Shown in pieces: positions 8,900-19,640 of a stretch of DNA of 64,000 bases. Below the pieces are notes generated by a model. The model had not been told where the DNA came from. It worked only from the letters and a program-made list of their open reading frames with translations, and searched no databases. Position numbers and translations under genes: made by a program. Source of the DNA: Phycicoccus avicenniae_A. GTDB taxonomy: Bacteria > Actinomycetota > Actinomycetes > Actinomycetales > Dermatophilaceae. Position 1 is the stretch's first letter. Each line of letters begins with the position of its first letter. The DNA is taken from the NCBI RefSeq assembly GCF_050496545.1, contig NZ_JBNVZV010000005.1:1-64000 (forward strand). The letters are read 5' to 3'.

Positions 8900-9916
8900 T
8901 CAGCCGAGAGGCGCGGTCCGCGGGGTGAGGCGGCTGCCGGCGGGCAGGGGGAACGGGATGCCGAGCACGGCGAGCCGTCCCTTCACCTGGTTCTGCGCCT
9001 GGCAGTCGCTCGTGCAGGTGGTCGGCGGGTTCGCGACCTCGGTGGAGTCCTCGCCGGTGACGAAGCCCATCCGGCCACCGCTCGCGACGTCCCAGACGGA
9101 CATCCCGCCACAGTGCCGCACACTCGGGGTCACGGGAGTGGCTGTGTTGCAGGCGGACTGGGGAACACGAGTGGCGACCTGCGCGCTGTCACGCGCGACG
9201 AAGCGCGCGGAGAGGCCGTTGACGATGTTGACGCGCGGCGCGACCTGCACGCAGAACTGCCCGGGAGGGCCGGTGACGACGCTCGTGCAGCCGGAGCCGA
9301 GGAACTGGCCGGCGCGCTGCCGGAAGGTGGGGTTGTCGACGTAGGACGGGGTCAGGCCCGGGGTGCTCGACTGCGCGAGGGTGTGGGTGACGCGGGTGGC
9401 GGTGCCGTCGGTGCGCTGGGGCTCCATCTGGAAGATGCCGCCCTGGGCGCAGTCCTTGGCCTGGAGCTTCATCGAGAGCCCGGTCCCCGTGCGCTGCAGC
9501 GAGAGTCCCTCGTCGTCGAGCTCGACCGAGACGCCGCTCGTGAGGGTCAGACCGCGGTGGTCCGGGACCTTGCTCGCGAACACCGGCGTGAAGCGTCCAC
9601 CGGTGATGTCGAGCTCGTTCGCCGCGCCGGTGAAGGCCTGGTCGAGCACGGCGAAGTCGGCGGCGCGGACGTCGAACTGGGTGTACTTGCCGCGCACGGC
9701 GAACCGGGCGCCGAGGGCGGCCGCCGGGACGGTGGTCCGGACGCGGTCGGCACCGGCCCGGGCCACGGTGGCCCCCGTCGTGAGGTTGACGAGGCGGTAG
9801 CCGCCGCCGTCGCACCCCTTCGAGGAGGCGGCCTGCGCCGCCGGGAGCACCGTGGCACCGGCCGCGAGGGTGGCGGTGACGACCGCGAGGGTGAGGGCGT
9901 TCGATCTGCGTGACAT
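8900..9916 (-). CDS. Secreted protein of unknown function, cysteine-containing
   Basis: A 338-residue protein not assigned to a family. A clear Sec signal peptide (SRRSNALTLAVVTATLAAG, cleavage near AAQAAS) is followed by a soluble body with no membrane anchor or lipobox. Eight or more cysteines are spaced as if for disulfides, including KGCDGGG near the mature N terminus, KDCAQGG, GSGCTSVV, QSACN, RHCGGMSVWD and TTCTSDC. Short beta-rich repeats such as LDITGGRFTPVF suggest a beta-sandwich or helix shape. GGAG lies 8 nt ahead of the ATG. It stands alone between the ROK gene (convergent) and lutA (divergent), so context does not suggest a role. Confidence 0.75.
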   Translation of the reverse strand: MSRRSNALTLAVVTATLAAGATVLPAAQAASSKGCDGGGYRLVNLTTGATVARAGADRVRTTVPAAALGARFAVRGKYTQFDVRAADFAVLDQAFTGAANELDITGGRFTPVFASKVPDHRGLTLTSGVSVELDDEGLSLQRTGTGLSMKLQAKDCAQGGIFQMEPQRTDGTATRVTHTLAQSSTPGLTPSYVDNPTFRQRAGQFLGSGCTSVVTGPPGQFCVQVAPRVNIVNGLSARFVARDSAQVATRVPQSACNTATPVTPSVRHCGGMSVWDVASGGRMGFVTGEDSTEVANPPTTCTSDCQAQNQVKGRLAVLGIPFPLPAGSRLTPRTAPLG

Positions 9917-9995
9917 GGGGAGTGCTCCGTCCTGAGGGTGATCGTTCCGGGGCGTGCGGACCCACCGTCGGTGCCGAGGACGGACGGCGACAACT

Positions 9996-10014
9996 GACCG
10001 ATGGTCGTAGGACC
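9996..10014. promoter_or_regulatory. Possible operator in the secreted protein/lutA intergenic region
   Basis: GACC-GAT-GGTC and GGTC-GTAG-GACC overlap to form a double inverted repeat within the divergent intergenic region. GntR-family lactate regulators bind GT/AC-centred palindromes, so it could control lutABC, but no regulator gene is adjacent. It is a weak candidate. Confidence 0.25.
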
Positions 10015-10128
10015 CCACTCGCGTCACCGCGGGTCAGCGCGGGTCCCGCGGGCTGCCGTGCGACCCGGCGCACGGCTCCGACCGGCGACGGCCGGGCGCC
10101 CACGGTGCCGCTCGGGCGACTTCGTCCG

Positions 10129-10134
10129 TAGGGT
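10129..10134 (+). promoter_or_regulatory. -10 box of a leaderless lutA transcript
   Basis: TAGGGT lies exactly 6 nt before the lutA ATG and there is no Shine-Dalgarno sequence, the arrangement expected when transcription starts at the start codon. No convincing -35 is visible. Confidence 0.5.
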
Positions 10135-10140
10135 CCTGCC

Positions 10141-10938
10141 ATGGAGCACCGGCCCGGCCACCGCGACACCGCGCGCCGCCCCGCGCCCGGCGACGGCCCG
10201 CGGGTCGCGCTGTTCGCCACCTGCTTCAACGACACGATGTGGCCCGACACGCTCAGGGCCACCGTCCGGCTCCTCGAGCGGCTCGGCTGCACGGTGGAGT
10301 TCCCCGAGGCCCAGACCTGCTGCGGCCAGATGCTCACCAACACCGGGTACGGGGCGAAGGCGCTCCCGCTGGTCCGCCGCTTCGTCGACGTCTTCGAGGG
10401 CTACGACGCCGTCGTCGCGCCGTCCGGCTCGTGCGTCGGGTCGGTCCGGCACCAGCACCGGGGCATCGTCGAGCTCGCCGGCGACGACCGGCTCGCGAGC
10501 CGGGTCGAGCACATCGTGCCGAAGGTGCTCGAGCTCTCGGAGCTGCTCGTCGACGTCCTCGGCGTCACCGACGTCGGGGCGTTCTTCCCGCACCGCGTCA
10601 CCTACCACCCCACCTGCCACTCGCTGCGGATGCTGCGGGTCGGCGACCGGCCGCTGCAGCTGCTGCGGGCCGTCCGCGGCATCGACCTCGTCGAGCTGCC
10701 CGGCGCCGAGGAGTGCTGCGGCTTCGGCGGCACGTTCGCGATGAAGAACGCCGACGTCTCGGTCGCGATGGGCTCCGACAAGGCCCGGGCCGTCGTCGGC
10801 ACCGGCGCCGAGGTGCTCGTCGCCGGCGACAACTCCTGCCTCGCCCACATCGGGGGCATCCTCGGCCGGCAGCGCGCCGGCGTCCGCCACCTGCACCTGG
10901 CCGAGGTCCTGGCCTCGACCGAGGAGGACCCGGCATGA
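10141..10938 (+). CDS. lutA: L-lactate utilisation protein LutA ((Fe-S)-binding CCG-domain protein)
   Basis: A 265-residue cytoplasmic protein with two cysteine-rich CCG domains of the heterodisulfide-reductase D/GlpC type: CFNDTMWPDTL with AQTCCGQMLTN in the first and YHPTCHSLRML with AEECCGFGGTFA in the second. With LutB and LutC it forms the iron-sulfur L-lactate dehydrogenase complex that oxidises L-lactate to pyruvate. It is the first gene of a tight lut operon; its stop overlaps the lutB start (ATGA). The N terminus is about 20 residues longer than the conserved domain, and the start rests on the -10 box 6 nt upstream. Confidence 0.93.
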   Translation: MEHRPGHRDTARRPAPGDGPRVALFATCFNDTMWPDTLRATVRLLERLGCTVEFPEAQTCCGQMLTNTGYGAKALPLVRRFVDVFEGYDAVVAPSGSCVGSVRHQHRGIVELAGDDRLASRVEHIVPKVLELSELLVDVLGVTDVGAFFPHRVTYHPTCHSLRMLRVGDRPLQLLRAVRGIDLVELPGAEECCGFGGTFAMKNADVSVAMGSDKARAVVGTGAEVLVAGDNSCLAHIGGILGRQRAGVRHLHLAEVLASTEEDPA

Positions 10939-12404
10939 CCACCACGAACCCCGGCCCCGTGCAGGAGACCTCCCCGGTCTTCGTCGGGATGCCGACGTTC
11001 CCGACGGCCGCCCGCGAGGCGCTCGCGAACACCCAGCAGCGCCGCAACCTCAGGCACGCGACGCACACGATCCGCGACAAGCGGGCCCGCGTCGTCGCCG
11101 AGGTGCCGGAGTGGGAGGCGTTGCGGGTCGCCGGCGCCGAGGCCAAGGACGAGGCGCTCGCCCACCTCGGCGACCACCTCGAGCGGCTCGAGGCGAGCCT
11201 CCTCGCGAACGGCGCGACCGTGCACTGGGCGCGCGACGCCGCCGAGGCCAACGCGATCGTCCTGGGCATCGTGCGGGACAAGCAGGTCGACGAGGTCGTC
11301 AAGGTCAAGTCGATGGTCACCCAGGAGATCGAGCTCAACGAGGCCCTCGAGGCAGCGGGGGTGAACGCCTGGGAGACCGACCTCGCCGAGCTCATCGTGC
11401 AGCTCGGGCACGACCGGCCGAGCCACATCCTCGTGCCGGCCATCCACCGCAACCGCAGCGAGGTCCGCGACATCTTCCGGCGCGAGATGGCCGCCGTCGG
11501 CCGCCCCGCGCCGGAGGACCTCACCGACGACCCCGCCCGCCTCGCCGAGGCCGCCCGGCTGCACCTGCGTGAGAAATTCCTCCGCGCGAAGGTCGCTGTG
11601 TCCGGGGCCAACTTCGCGGTCGCCGAGACCGGCACGCTCGTCGTCGTCGAGTCCGAGGGCAACGGCCGGATGTGCCTGACGCTGCCCGAGACGCTCGTCT
11701 CCGTCGTCGGCATCGAGAAGGTCCTGCCTCGCTGGGACGACCTCGCGCCGATGCTCCAGCTGCTCCCCCGCTCGAGCACCGGCGAGCGCATGAACCCCTA
11801 CACGACGATGTGGAGCGGGGCCCACGACGGCGACGGGCCGCAGGACGTGCACGTCGTGCTCCTCGACAACGGACGCAGCCACGTCCTCGCCGACCGCGTC
11901 GGCCGCCAGGCCTTGCGCTGCATCCGCTGCTCGGCCTGCCTCAACGTCTGCCCGGTCTACGAGCGCACCGGCGGGCACGCCTACGGCTCGGTCTACCCCG
12001 GCCCGATCGGCGCCGTGCTCAACCCGATGCTCCGCGGCACGAGCAGCGACGTCGACAAGTCGCTCCCCTACGCCTCCAGCCTCTGCGGCGCCTGCTTCGA
12101 CGCGTGCCCGGTGCGCATCGACATCCCCGAGCTGCTCGTCGAGCTGCGCGGCCGGGTCGTCGAGCAGGAGGGCCGCACGGCCGAGTCGGCCGCGATGGCC
12201 GCCGCCGCGTGGGTGCTCTCGGACCCGAAGCGGCTCGCCGCGGCGCAGAGGGCCGCCACGACGGCCGGCCGGCTCCTCGGCGACCGGACCGTCCGCGCCG
12301 TGCCCGGGCTCGGCGCGTGGAGCGACGCCCGCGACGTGCCCACCCCACCGACCGAGACCTTCCGGCAGTGGTGGGCCCGCGAGCGCGGGGAGGGCACGCG
12401 ATGA
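10935..12404 (+). CDS. lutB: L-lactate utilisation iron-sulfur protein LutB
   Basis: A 489-residue protein. The N-terminal two thirds form a LUD domain (KVKSMVTQEIELNEALE, HILVPAIHRNRSEVRDIF, GANFAVAETGTLVVVESEGN). The C-terminal part carries two 4Fe-4S clusters, CIRCSACLNVCPVYERTGG and SSLCGACFDACPVRIDIPEL, as in LutB/YkgF. It is the electron-transfer and catalytic partner of LutA and LutC in lactate oxidation. GAGGAGG precedes the ATG, which overlaps the lutA stop. It is of normal length for the family and has all eight cluster cysteines. Its stop overlaps the lutC start. Confidence 0.95.
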   Translation: MTTTNPGPVQETSPVFVGMPTFPTAAREALANTQQRRNLRHATHTIRDKRARVVAEVPEWEALRVAGAEAKDEALAHLGDHLERLEASLLANGATVHWARDAAEANAIVLGIVRDKQVDEVVKVKSMVTQEIELNEALEAAGVNAWETDLAELIVQLGHDRPSHILVPAIHRNRSEVRDIFRREMAAVGRPAPEDLTDDPARLAEAARLHLREKFLRAKVAVSGANFAVAETGTLVVVESEGNGRMCLTLPETLVSVVGIEKVLPRWDDLAPMLQLLPRSSTGERMNPYTTMWSGAHDGDGPQDVHVVLLDNGRSHVLADRVGRQALRCIRCSACLNVCPVYERTGGHAYGSVYPGPIGAVLNPMLRGTSSDVDKSLPYASSLCGACFDACPVRIDIPELLVELRGRVVEQEGRTAESAAMAAAAWVLSDPKRLAAAQRAATTAGRLLGDRTVRAVPGLGAWSDARDVPTPPTETFRQWWARERGEGTR

Positions 12405-13054
12405 GCGCCCGCGACGAGATCCTCGCCCGGGTGCGTGCGGCAACCGCCGACGTGACGACGACCCCCGCCGACCGCGCGCCCACCACCGTCGTCGAGGAGC
12501 TCTCCCCCGGGCGGGCGCAGACGCTCGACCTCTTCGCCGAGAACGTCGCCGACTACCGGGCGCAGGTCGTCCGGATCGACGCCTCGGGCGTCGCGCACGC
12601 GGTGGCCGGCGCGCTGCGCGAGCACGGCTGCGCCAGTGTCGTGCTGCCCACCGGCCTCGACACCGCGTGGGCGGAGGCCGCCGCCGCGGTGGCCGAGGTG
12701 CACCGGGAGGCCGAGGTCACGGTCGACGCCGCGCTCGACGCCGTCGACGCCGTGGTCACCGCCTCGGCCGTCGGCATCGCCACCACCGGCACCGTCGTCC
12801 TCGACCACGGCCCCGACCAGGGGCGCCGGGCGCTGACCCTCGTCCCCGACCTCCACGTCTGCGTGGTCCGCGCCGACCAGGTCGTCCACGACGTCCCCGA
12901 GGCGGTCGGGCGGCTGCGCCCCGGGCCGGGCCACGCGCGCCCCCTCACCTGGGTCAGCGGGCCGAGCGCCACGAGCGACATCGAGCTCGAGCGGGTCGAG
13001 GGCGTCCACGGACCCCGTACCCTCGTCGTCGTGCTCGTCGACGAGGAGGTCTGA
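12401..13054 (+). CDS. lutC: L-lactate utilisation protein LutC (LUD domain)
   Basis: A 217-residue LUD-domain protein. The N-terminal helix SARDEILARVRAAT is typical of LutC, and the core has ASAVGIATTGTVVLDHGPDQGRR followed by LVPDLHVCVVRADQVV. It is the third subunit of the lactate oxidation complex. It overlaps lutB by 4 nt (ATGA), and only 4 nt separate its stop from the ppsR ATG, so the lut genes appear to be translationally coupled to the PEP-synthase regulator. Confidence 0.93.
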   Translation: MSARDEILARVRAATADVTTTPADRAPTTVVEELSPGRAQTLDLFAENVADYRAQVVRIDASGVAHAVAGALREHGCASVVLPTGLDTAWAEAAAAVAEVHREAEVTVDAALDAVDAVVTASAVGIATTGTVVLDHGPDQGRRALTLVPDLHVCVVRADQVVHDVPEAVGRLRPGPGHARPLTWVSGPSATSDIELERVEGVHGPRTLVVVLVDEEV

Positions 13055-13058
13055 CCGG

Positions 13059-13898
13059 ATGGCTGCAGCCGACGACGACCAGGCCTCCCCCACACCGGTG
13101 TTCTTCCTCGCCGGCGGTACCGGTATCTCCGCGGAGACGCTCGGCAACCTCATCATCAACCAGTTCCCCACGGTCGACTTCGTGCGCCGGAAGATCCCGT
13201 TCATCACGACCGTCGAGCAGGCCCGGCGGGTCGTGGAGGAGCTCGACGCCGCGGTCACCGAGTCGACGACGCCGATCGTCTTCTCCAGCGTCGCCGACGA
13301 GGAGCTGCGCGACGTCCTGCGCGGCACGCAGTGCGCGTTCATCGACCTGTTCGGCAGCCACCTCGACATCGTCGAGCGGGTGCTCCACGTCAACGCGAGC
13401 CCCAAGGTGCCGGCGCTGCACGGGCTCGGGGACATCCACCGGTACGAGCGGCGGATGAAGGCCATCGACTTCTCGCTCGAGCACGACGACGGCGCGAGCC
13501 TGCGCAACCTCCAGCACGCCGAGCTGATCCTCCTCGCGCCGTCGCGCTGCGGGAAGACGCCCACCTCGCTCTACCTCGCGCTCCAGCACGGCGTGAAGGT
13601 CGCCAACTACCCGCTCGTCGACGAGGACCTGCGCGCCAGCGAGCTCCCCGAGCCGGTGCGCCCCTTCCTCGACCGCTGCGTGGCGCTGACCTCGACGCCC
13701 GCCCGGCTCAGCCAGGTCCGCAGCGAGCGCCGGCCGGACTCGCCGTACGCCTCGCTCCAGCAGTGCGGATGGGAGCTCAAGCGCGCCGAGGAGCTCTACC
13801 GCGCCCACCGGCTGCCGGTCATCAACTCCGCCGGGATGTCGGTGGAGGAGATGGCCGCCGTGATCATGCACACGCGGCAGCTGAAGGGCTCCGGCTGA
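13059..13898 (+). CDS. ppsR: PEP synthase regulatory protein (kinase/pyrophosphorylase, DUF299)
   Basis: A 279-residue bifunctional regulator of the PSRP family. It phosphorylates PEP synthase on a threonine using ADP and removes the phosphate with inorganic phosphate. The P-loop SRCGKTPT lies at residues 162-169, and other family motifs are LAGGTGISAETLGN near the N terminus, HGLGDIHRYERRM and LPVINSAGMSVEEMA. The start has GAGGAGG inside the lutC 3' end. Lying between lutC and ppsA, it would set gluconeogenic flux when lactate is the carbon source. Confidence 0.93.
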   Translation: MAAADDDQASPTPVFFLAGGTGISAETLGNLIINQFPTVDFVRRKIPFITTVEQARRVVEELDAAVTESTTPIVFSSVADEELRDVLRGTQCAFIDLFGSHLDIVERVLHVNASPKVPALHGLGDIHRYERRMKAIDFSLEHDDGASLRNLQHAELILLAPSRCGKTPTSLYLALQHGVKVANYPLVDEDLRASELPEPVRPFLDRCVALTSTPARLSQVRSERRPDSPYASLQQCGWELKRAEELYRAHRLPVINSAGMSVEEMAAVIMHTRQLKGSG

Positions 13899-13993
13899 CA
13901 CGGGCTGCCATCCTGTCCCACGCCGACACCCCGGCCGCCCGCACCACCGCCGCTCCACCCGCAGCGCGCCCCTCCCCCGGAAGGACCCCCGCC

Positions 13994-16363
<2,370 letters not shown>

Positions 16364-16379
16364 CGCGGCAGAGCACGCC

Positions 16380-16410
16380 GGCGGCGCGGGGCATGCACCC
16401 CCGCGCCGCC
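16380..16410. terminator. Bidirectional terminator between ppsA and the polyol dehydrogenase gene
   Basis: A perfect 12-bp stem (GGCGGCGCGGGG / CCCCGCGCCGCC) with a 7-nt loop lies between two convergent genes. No U-tract is present, as is common for high-GC actinobacterial terminators. Confidence 0.65.
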
Positions 16411-16417
16411 GACGCGT

Positions 16418-17422
16418 TCAGCGGTCCGGGTGGACGACCGCCTTGATCGAGTCCGTCACCGTCTTCCCGAGCATCAGCGCGTCGGCCGTCTCGGCGAGGC
16501 CGAAGTGGTGCGTGACGAGCGATGACACGTCGACCCGGCCGGACGCGACGAGCGCGATGGCCAACGGCCAGGTGTCGTTGTACCGGTGGACGAGGCTGAC
16601 CGAGATCTCCTGGACGGTGAGCTGGGACATGGGAAGCCCCACGAGCTCCTCCTTCGGCATCCCGATCATCGCCGCCCGCCCGCCCGGCCGCAGCCGACGC
16701 AGCCCCTCGGCGAGGACACCGCTGGCCCCTGAGCACTCGAGCAGCACGTCGAAGTCGAGCCCGGAGCCGCCGGGGGCCTCCGTCCGCAGCCCCATCCGCT
16801 CGGCGACCCCGAGCCGGAACTCGCTGACGTCGGTCACCGTCGCCGAGGCCGCCCCGAGCGCGAGCGCTGCGGCCCCGGCGAGCAGCCCGACCGGCCCGGC
16901 ACCCGACACGAGGACGTCGTCACCGGGTTGGAGGCCGGCCCGACGGCATCCCCAGATCCCCACCGACAGCGGCTCCAGCAGCGCGGCCTCCTCGAAGGTC
17001 ATCCCGTCGGGGATCGGGAACAGGTTGCGTGCGTCGATGGCCATCGCCTCGACGAGCGCTCCGTCGTACGGCGGCGTCGCGAGGAAGACGAGGTCCGGGC
17101 AGAGGTGGTAGCGCCCGGCCCGGCACTCGCGGCAGTTCCGGCACGGGGTGCCGGGCTCGACCGCGACCCGGTCCCCCACCGCGACACGGGTGACGTCGGA
17201 CCCGACGGCCACGACCTCGCCGGAGACCTCGTGGCCGAGCACGATCGGCCCGTCGACGACCCAGTCGCCGATCCGGCCCACCGTGTAGTACGCCGTGTCC
17301 GAGCCGCAGACCCCGACCGCCCGGATGCGGACGACCGCCTCGTGGGGCGCCGGCTCGGGCTCCGGACGGTCCTGGACCTCGATGTGGCCGAGCTCGGTCA
17401 TCACGGCCGCGCGGACGGTCAT
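16418..17422 (-). CDS. Zinc-dependent polyol (sorbitol/xylitol-type) dehydrogenase
   Basis: A 334-residue medium-chain dehydrogenase. Catalytic zinc ligands are in GVCGSDTAYY and GHEVSGEVV, and LLEPLSVG carries the third. The structural-zinc cysteines are in CRNCRECRAGRYHLC. The Rossmann segment VLVSGAGPVGLLAGAAALALGA binds NAD. The fit is best to sorbitol, xylitol and L-iditol dehydrogenases, which oxidise a secondary alcohol of a polyol to a ketose. AGGAGG precedes the ATG. It is the last gene of an ABC operon opposite an FGGY kinase, which suggests polyol to xylulose (or a related ketose) and then phosphorylation. The polyol is inferred, not proven. Confidence 0.88.
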   Translation of the reverse strand: MTVRAAVMTELGHIEVQDRPEPEPAPHEAVVRIRAVGVCGSDTAYYTVGRIGDWVVDGPIVLGHEVSGEVVAVGSDVTRVAVGDRVAVEPGTPCRNCRECRAGRYHLCPDLVFLATPPYDGALVEAMAIDARNLFPIPDGMTFEEAALLEPLSVGIWGCRRAGLQPGDDVLVSGAGPVGLLAGAAALALGAASATVTDVSEFRLGVAERMGLRTEAPGGSGLDFDVLLECSGASGVLAEGLRRLRPGGRAAMIGMPKEELVGLPMSQLTVQEISVSLVHRYNDTWPLAIALVASGRVDVSSLVTHHFGLAETADALMLGKTVTDSIKAVVHPDR

Positions 17423-17467
17423 GGTTCCTCCTGGTGGTCGGGGCGGACGGGGGCGGGACGGCCGCGG

Positions 17468-18700
17468 TCAGGCACGGCCGTGCGAGGCCCGCGAGCGGCG
17501 GGCGAGGGAGTCGATGGCGACCGCGACCGCCAGGACGAGCCCGGTGATGACGAAACGGTAGGACGAGTCGAGGTTGAGCAGCGTCAGGCCGTTCGCGATG
17601 GCCGCGATGACCAGGGTGCCGAGCAGCGCCGACCACGCGCTGCCGCGTCCGCCGAAGAGGCTCGTGCCACCGATGACGGCCGCCGCGATGGCGTTGAGGT
17701 TGACGTCCCCGGTGCCGCTGCTGAGGTTCGCCGAGGCGAGCCGGCCCGCGGCGAGGATCCCGCCGAGCGCCGCGAGGAAGGAGCAGACGGCGAACGCCGT
17801 GAGGTAGACCTTCCGGACGTCGATGCCCGAGCGCCGAGCCGCCTCGACGTTGCCGCCGACGGCGAGGAGCGAACGGCCCCAGCCGGTGCGCGTGATCGCG
17901 TAGTTCAGCAGGACGACGAGCAGGACGAAGAAGACGACCATCCAGCCGACCCCGCGCTCGCGGTTGAGGTACCAGGTGGCGAACTCGAGCCCGACGAGCA
18001 GCGCCCCGGCCTTCGCGGCGAGCACGGGCACCGAGGTCGCCGAGAGGTTCGCCTTCCGTCGACGCGTCATCGTCTCGTAGCCGGTGGCGAACATCGCGAC
18101 CGCGCCGACGAGGACGAGGACGTAGGACAGCCACGGAGGCACGAACTGGATCTGGGCGAAGGTCACGAGGAAGGAGTCGAACGGCAGGTTGATCGAGCCC
18201 TGGTCGCCGAGGATCGCGAGCTGGAGACCGAGGAAGGCGAGCAGCCCGGACAGCGAGGCGACGAAGCTCGGCATCCCGAACCGGGTGAGCGCGACGCCGT
18301 AGAGCAGCCCGACGAGGATCGCGACCCCGAGGGCGAGGGCGACGGCGAGCACCCAGTTCCACCCCTCGCGGACGAAGAGTGTCGCGACGATGGCCGCCGT
18401 GAAGCCGCTCACCGACCCGACGGACAGGTCGATCTCGCCGACGAGCAGGACGCAGACGATGCCGAGCGAGATGACGCCGACGGCGGCCGAGTCGAGCATG
18501 AGGTTGACGAGGTTGCCGCTGGAGAGGAAGACCGGGTTCAGGCTCTGGAAGATCGCGGCGATGATCACGAGACCGACGACGACCGGCAGGGCACCGAGGT
18601 CGCCGGAGCGGACGTTGCGCAGCGCGGCCCGGGCCCGGCCGGCCGGGGTGAGGTCGTGGCTGAGGCGCTCGTCGGAGCGGTCGAGCTGGACGGTGCTCAT
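17468..18700 (-). CDS. Sugar ABC transporter permease (XylH-like)
   Basis: A 410-residue membrane protein of the BPD_transp_2/RbsC family, longer than RbsC because of an extra central region around YETMTRRRKANL with added hydrophobic segments, as in XylH-type permeases. Signatures are GIVCVLLVGEIDLSVGSVSG, LAVGGNVEAARRSGIDV and LNAIAAAVIGGTSLFGGRG. It forms the pore for the one-domain ATPase and binding lipoprotein encoded upstream. The ATG overlaps the ATPase stop (ATGA). The operon order is binding protein, ATPase, permease, dehydrogenase. Confidence 0.92.
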   Translation of the reverse strand: MSTVQLDRSDERLSHDLTPAGRARAALRNVRSGDLGALPVVVGLVIIAAIFQSLNPVFLSSGNLVNLMLDSAAVGVISLGIVCVLLVGEIDLSVGSVSGFTAAIVATLFVREGWNWVLAVALALGVAILVGLLYGVALTRFGMPSFVASLSGLLAFLGLQLAILGDQGSINLPFDSFLVTFAQIQFVPPWLSYVLVLVGAVAMFATGYETMTRRRKANLSATSVPVLAAKAGALLVGLEFATWYLNRERGVGWMVVFFVLLVVLLNYAITRTGWGRSLLAVGGNVEAARRSGIDVRKVYLTAFAVCSFLAALGGILAAGRLASANLSSGTGDVNLNAIAAAVIGGTSLFGGRGSAWSALLGTLVIAAIANGLTLLNLDSSYRFVITGLVLAVAVAIDSLARRSRASHGRA

Positions 18701-19578
18701 CGGGGGTCCCCCTCGTCGGTGGTGGGTGCCGGCTCCGAACCGGCCTGTGGCACAGCGGCCGCGGCGCCCGCCGACGCGCCCTCGCGGCGCTCCCGGCGCC
18801 GGGTGACGACGTTGTCGGTGGCCCCGGTGATGGCGGCGATGATGGCCTCCGAGGAGACCCCGGCGACCTCGAAGTCGCCGTTGTTGCGGCCGAGGCGGAG
18901 GACGACGACGCGGTCCGCGACCGCCCGCACGTCCTCCATGTTGTGGCTGATCATCACGACGCCGAGCCCGCGCTCGCGCAGCCGCTCGATGAGGTCGAGC
19001 ACCTCCGCGGTCTGGGCGACGCCGAGCGCGGCCGTCGGCTCGTCGAGGACGATGACCTTGGGGTCGCCGAGCAGCGAGCGCGCGATGGCCACGGTCTGGC
19101 GCTGGCCGCCGGAGAGCGACGCGATGGGGATGCGGACGGTGGGGATCTTCGCCGACAGCTGCTGGAGCAGCTCCCAGGACGTCACCTCCATCGAGACCTC
19201 GTCGAGGCGCTTGCGGTTGCGCTCCTGGCCGAGGAAGAGGTTGCCGACGACGTCGAGGTTCTCGCAGAGCGCGAGGTCCTGGAACACCGTGGCGATGCCG
19301 AGGTCGATCGCGGCCGACGGGTCGCCGATCTGCACCTCGCGGCCGTCGAACTCGATGGTCCCCGAGTCCGGCGCGTGCACGCCGGAGAGGACCTTGACGA
19401 GCGTCGACTTGCCGGCGCCGTTGTCGCCGACGAGCGCGACGACCTCGCCGGCCCCGACGTCGAGGTCGATGTCGGTGAGCGCGTTGACGGCGCCGAAGGT
19501 CTTGGTGACGCCGCGCAGCCGGAGCAGCGGCGTGCCGCCGGTCGTGGCGCGGGTGGGGGTCTGGGTGGTGGTGGTCAT
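18697..19578 (-). CDS. Sugar ABC transporter ATP-binding protein (single ABC domain)
   Basis: A 293-residue ATPase with one ABC domain: Walker A GDNGAGKSTLVKVLSG, Q-loop GIATVFQDLALCEN, signature SLSGGQRQTVA, Walker B KVIVLDEPTAALG and the H-loop VVMISHNMEDV. Unlike the RbsA-type protein of the first operon it lacks a second domain, so it should act as a homodimer. The start was set at the ATG preceded by GAGGAGG; an in-frame extension upstream encodes arginine-rich filler crossing a hairpin and is rejected. It energises uptake of the sugar or polyol bound by the upstream lipoprotein. Confidence 0.92.
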   Translation of the reverse strand: MTTTTQTPTRATTGGTPLLRLRGVTKTFGAVNALTDIDLDVGAGEVVALVGDNGAGKSTLVKVLSGVHAPDSGTIEFDGREVQIGDPSAAIDLGIATVFQDLALCENLDVVGNLFLGQERNRKRLDEVSMEVTSWELLQQLSAKIPTVRIPIASLSGGQRQTVAIARSLLGDPKVIVLDEPTAALGVAQTAEVLDLIERLRERGLGVVMISHNMEDVRAVADRVVVLRLGRNNGDFEVAGVSSEAIIAAITGATDNVVTRRRERREGASAGAAAAVPQAGSEPAPTTDEGDPR

Positions 19579-19603
19579 CGTGGCCCTCCTCGGGTCCACC
19601 GCG

Positions 19604-19632
19604 GGCCGCCGGGCGCGAGTCGCCCGGCGGCC
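19604..19632 (-). terminator. Intercistronic hairpin between binding-protein and ATPase genes
   Basis: GGCCGCCGGGCG and CGCCCGGCGGCC form a perfect 12-bp stem around a 5-nt loop in the gap after the binding-protein stop. It probably attenuates read-through or protects the binding-protein mRNA, as the hairpin in the first ABC operon may do. Confidence 0.5.
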
Positions 19633-19640
19633 GTGCGGAC

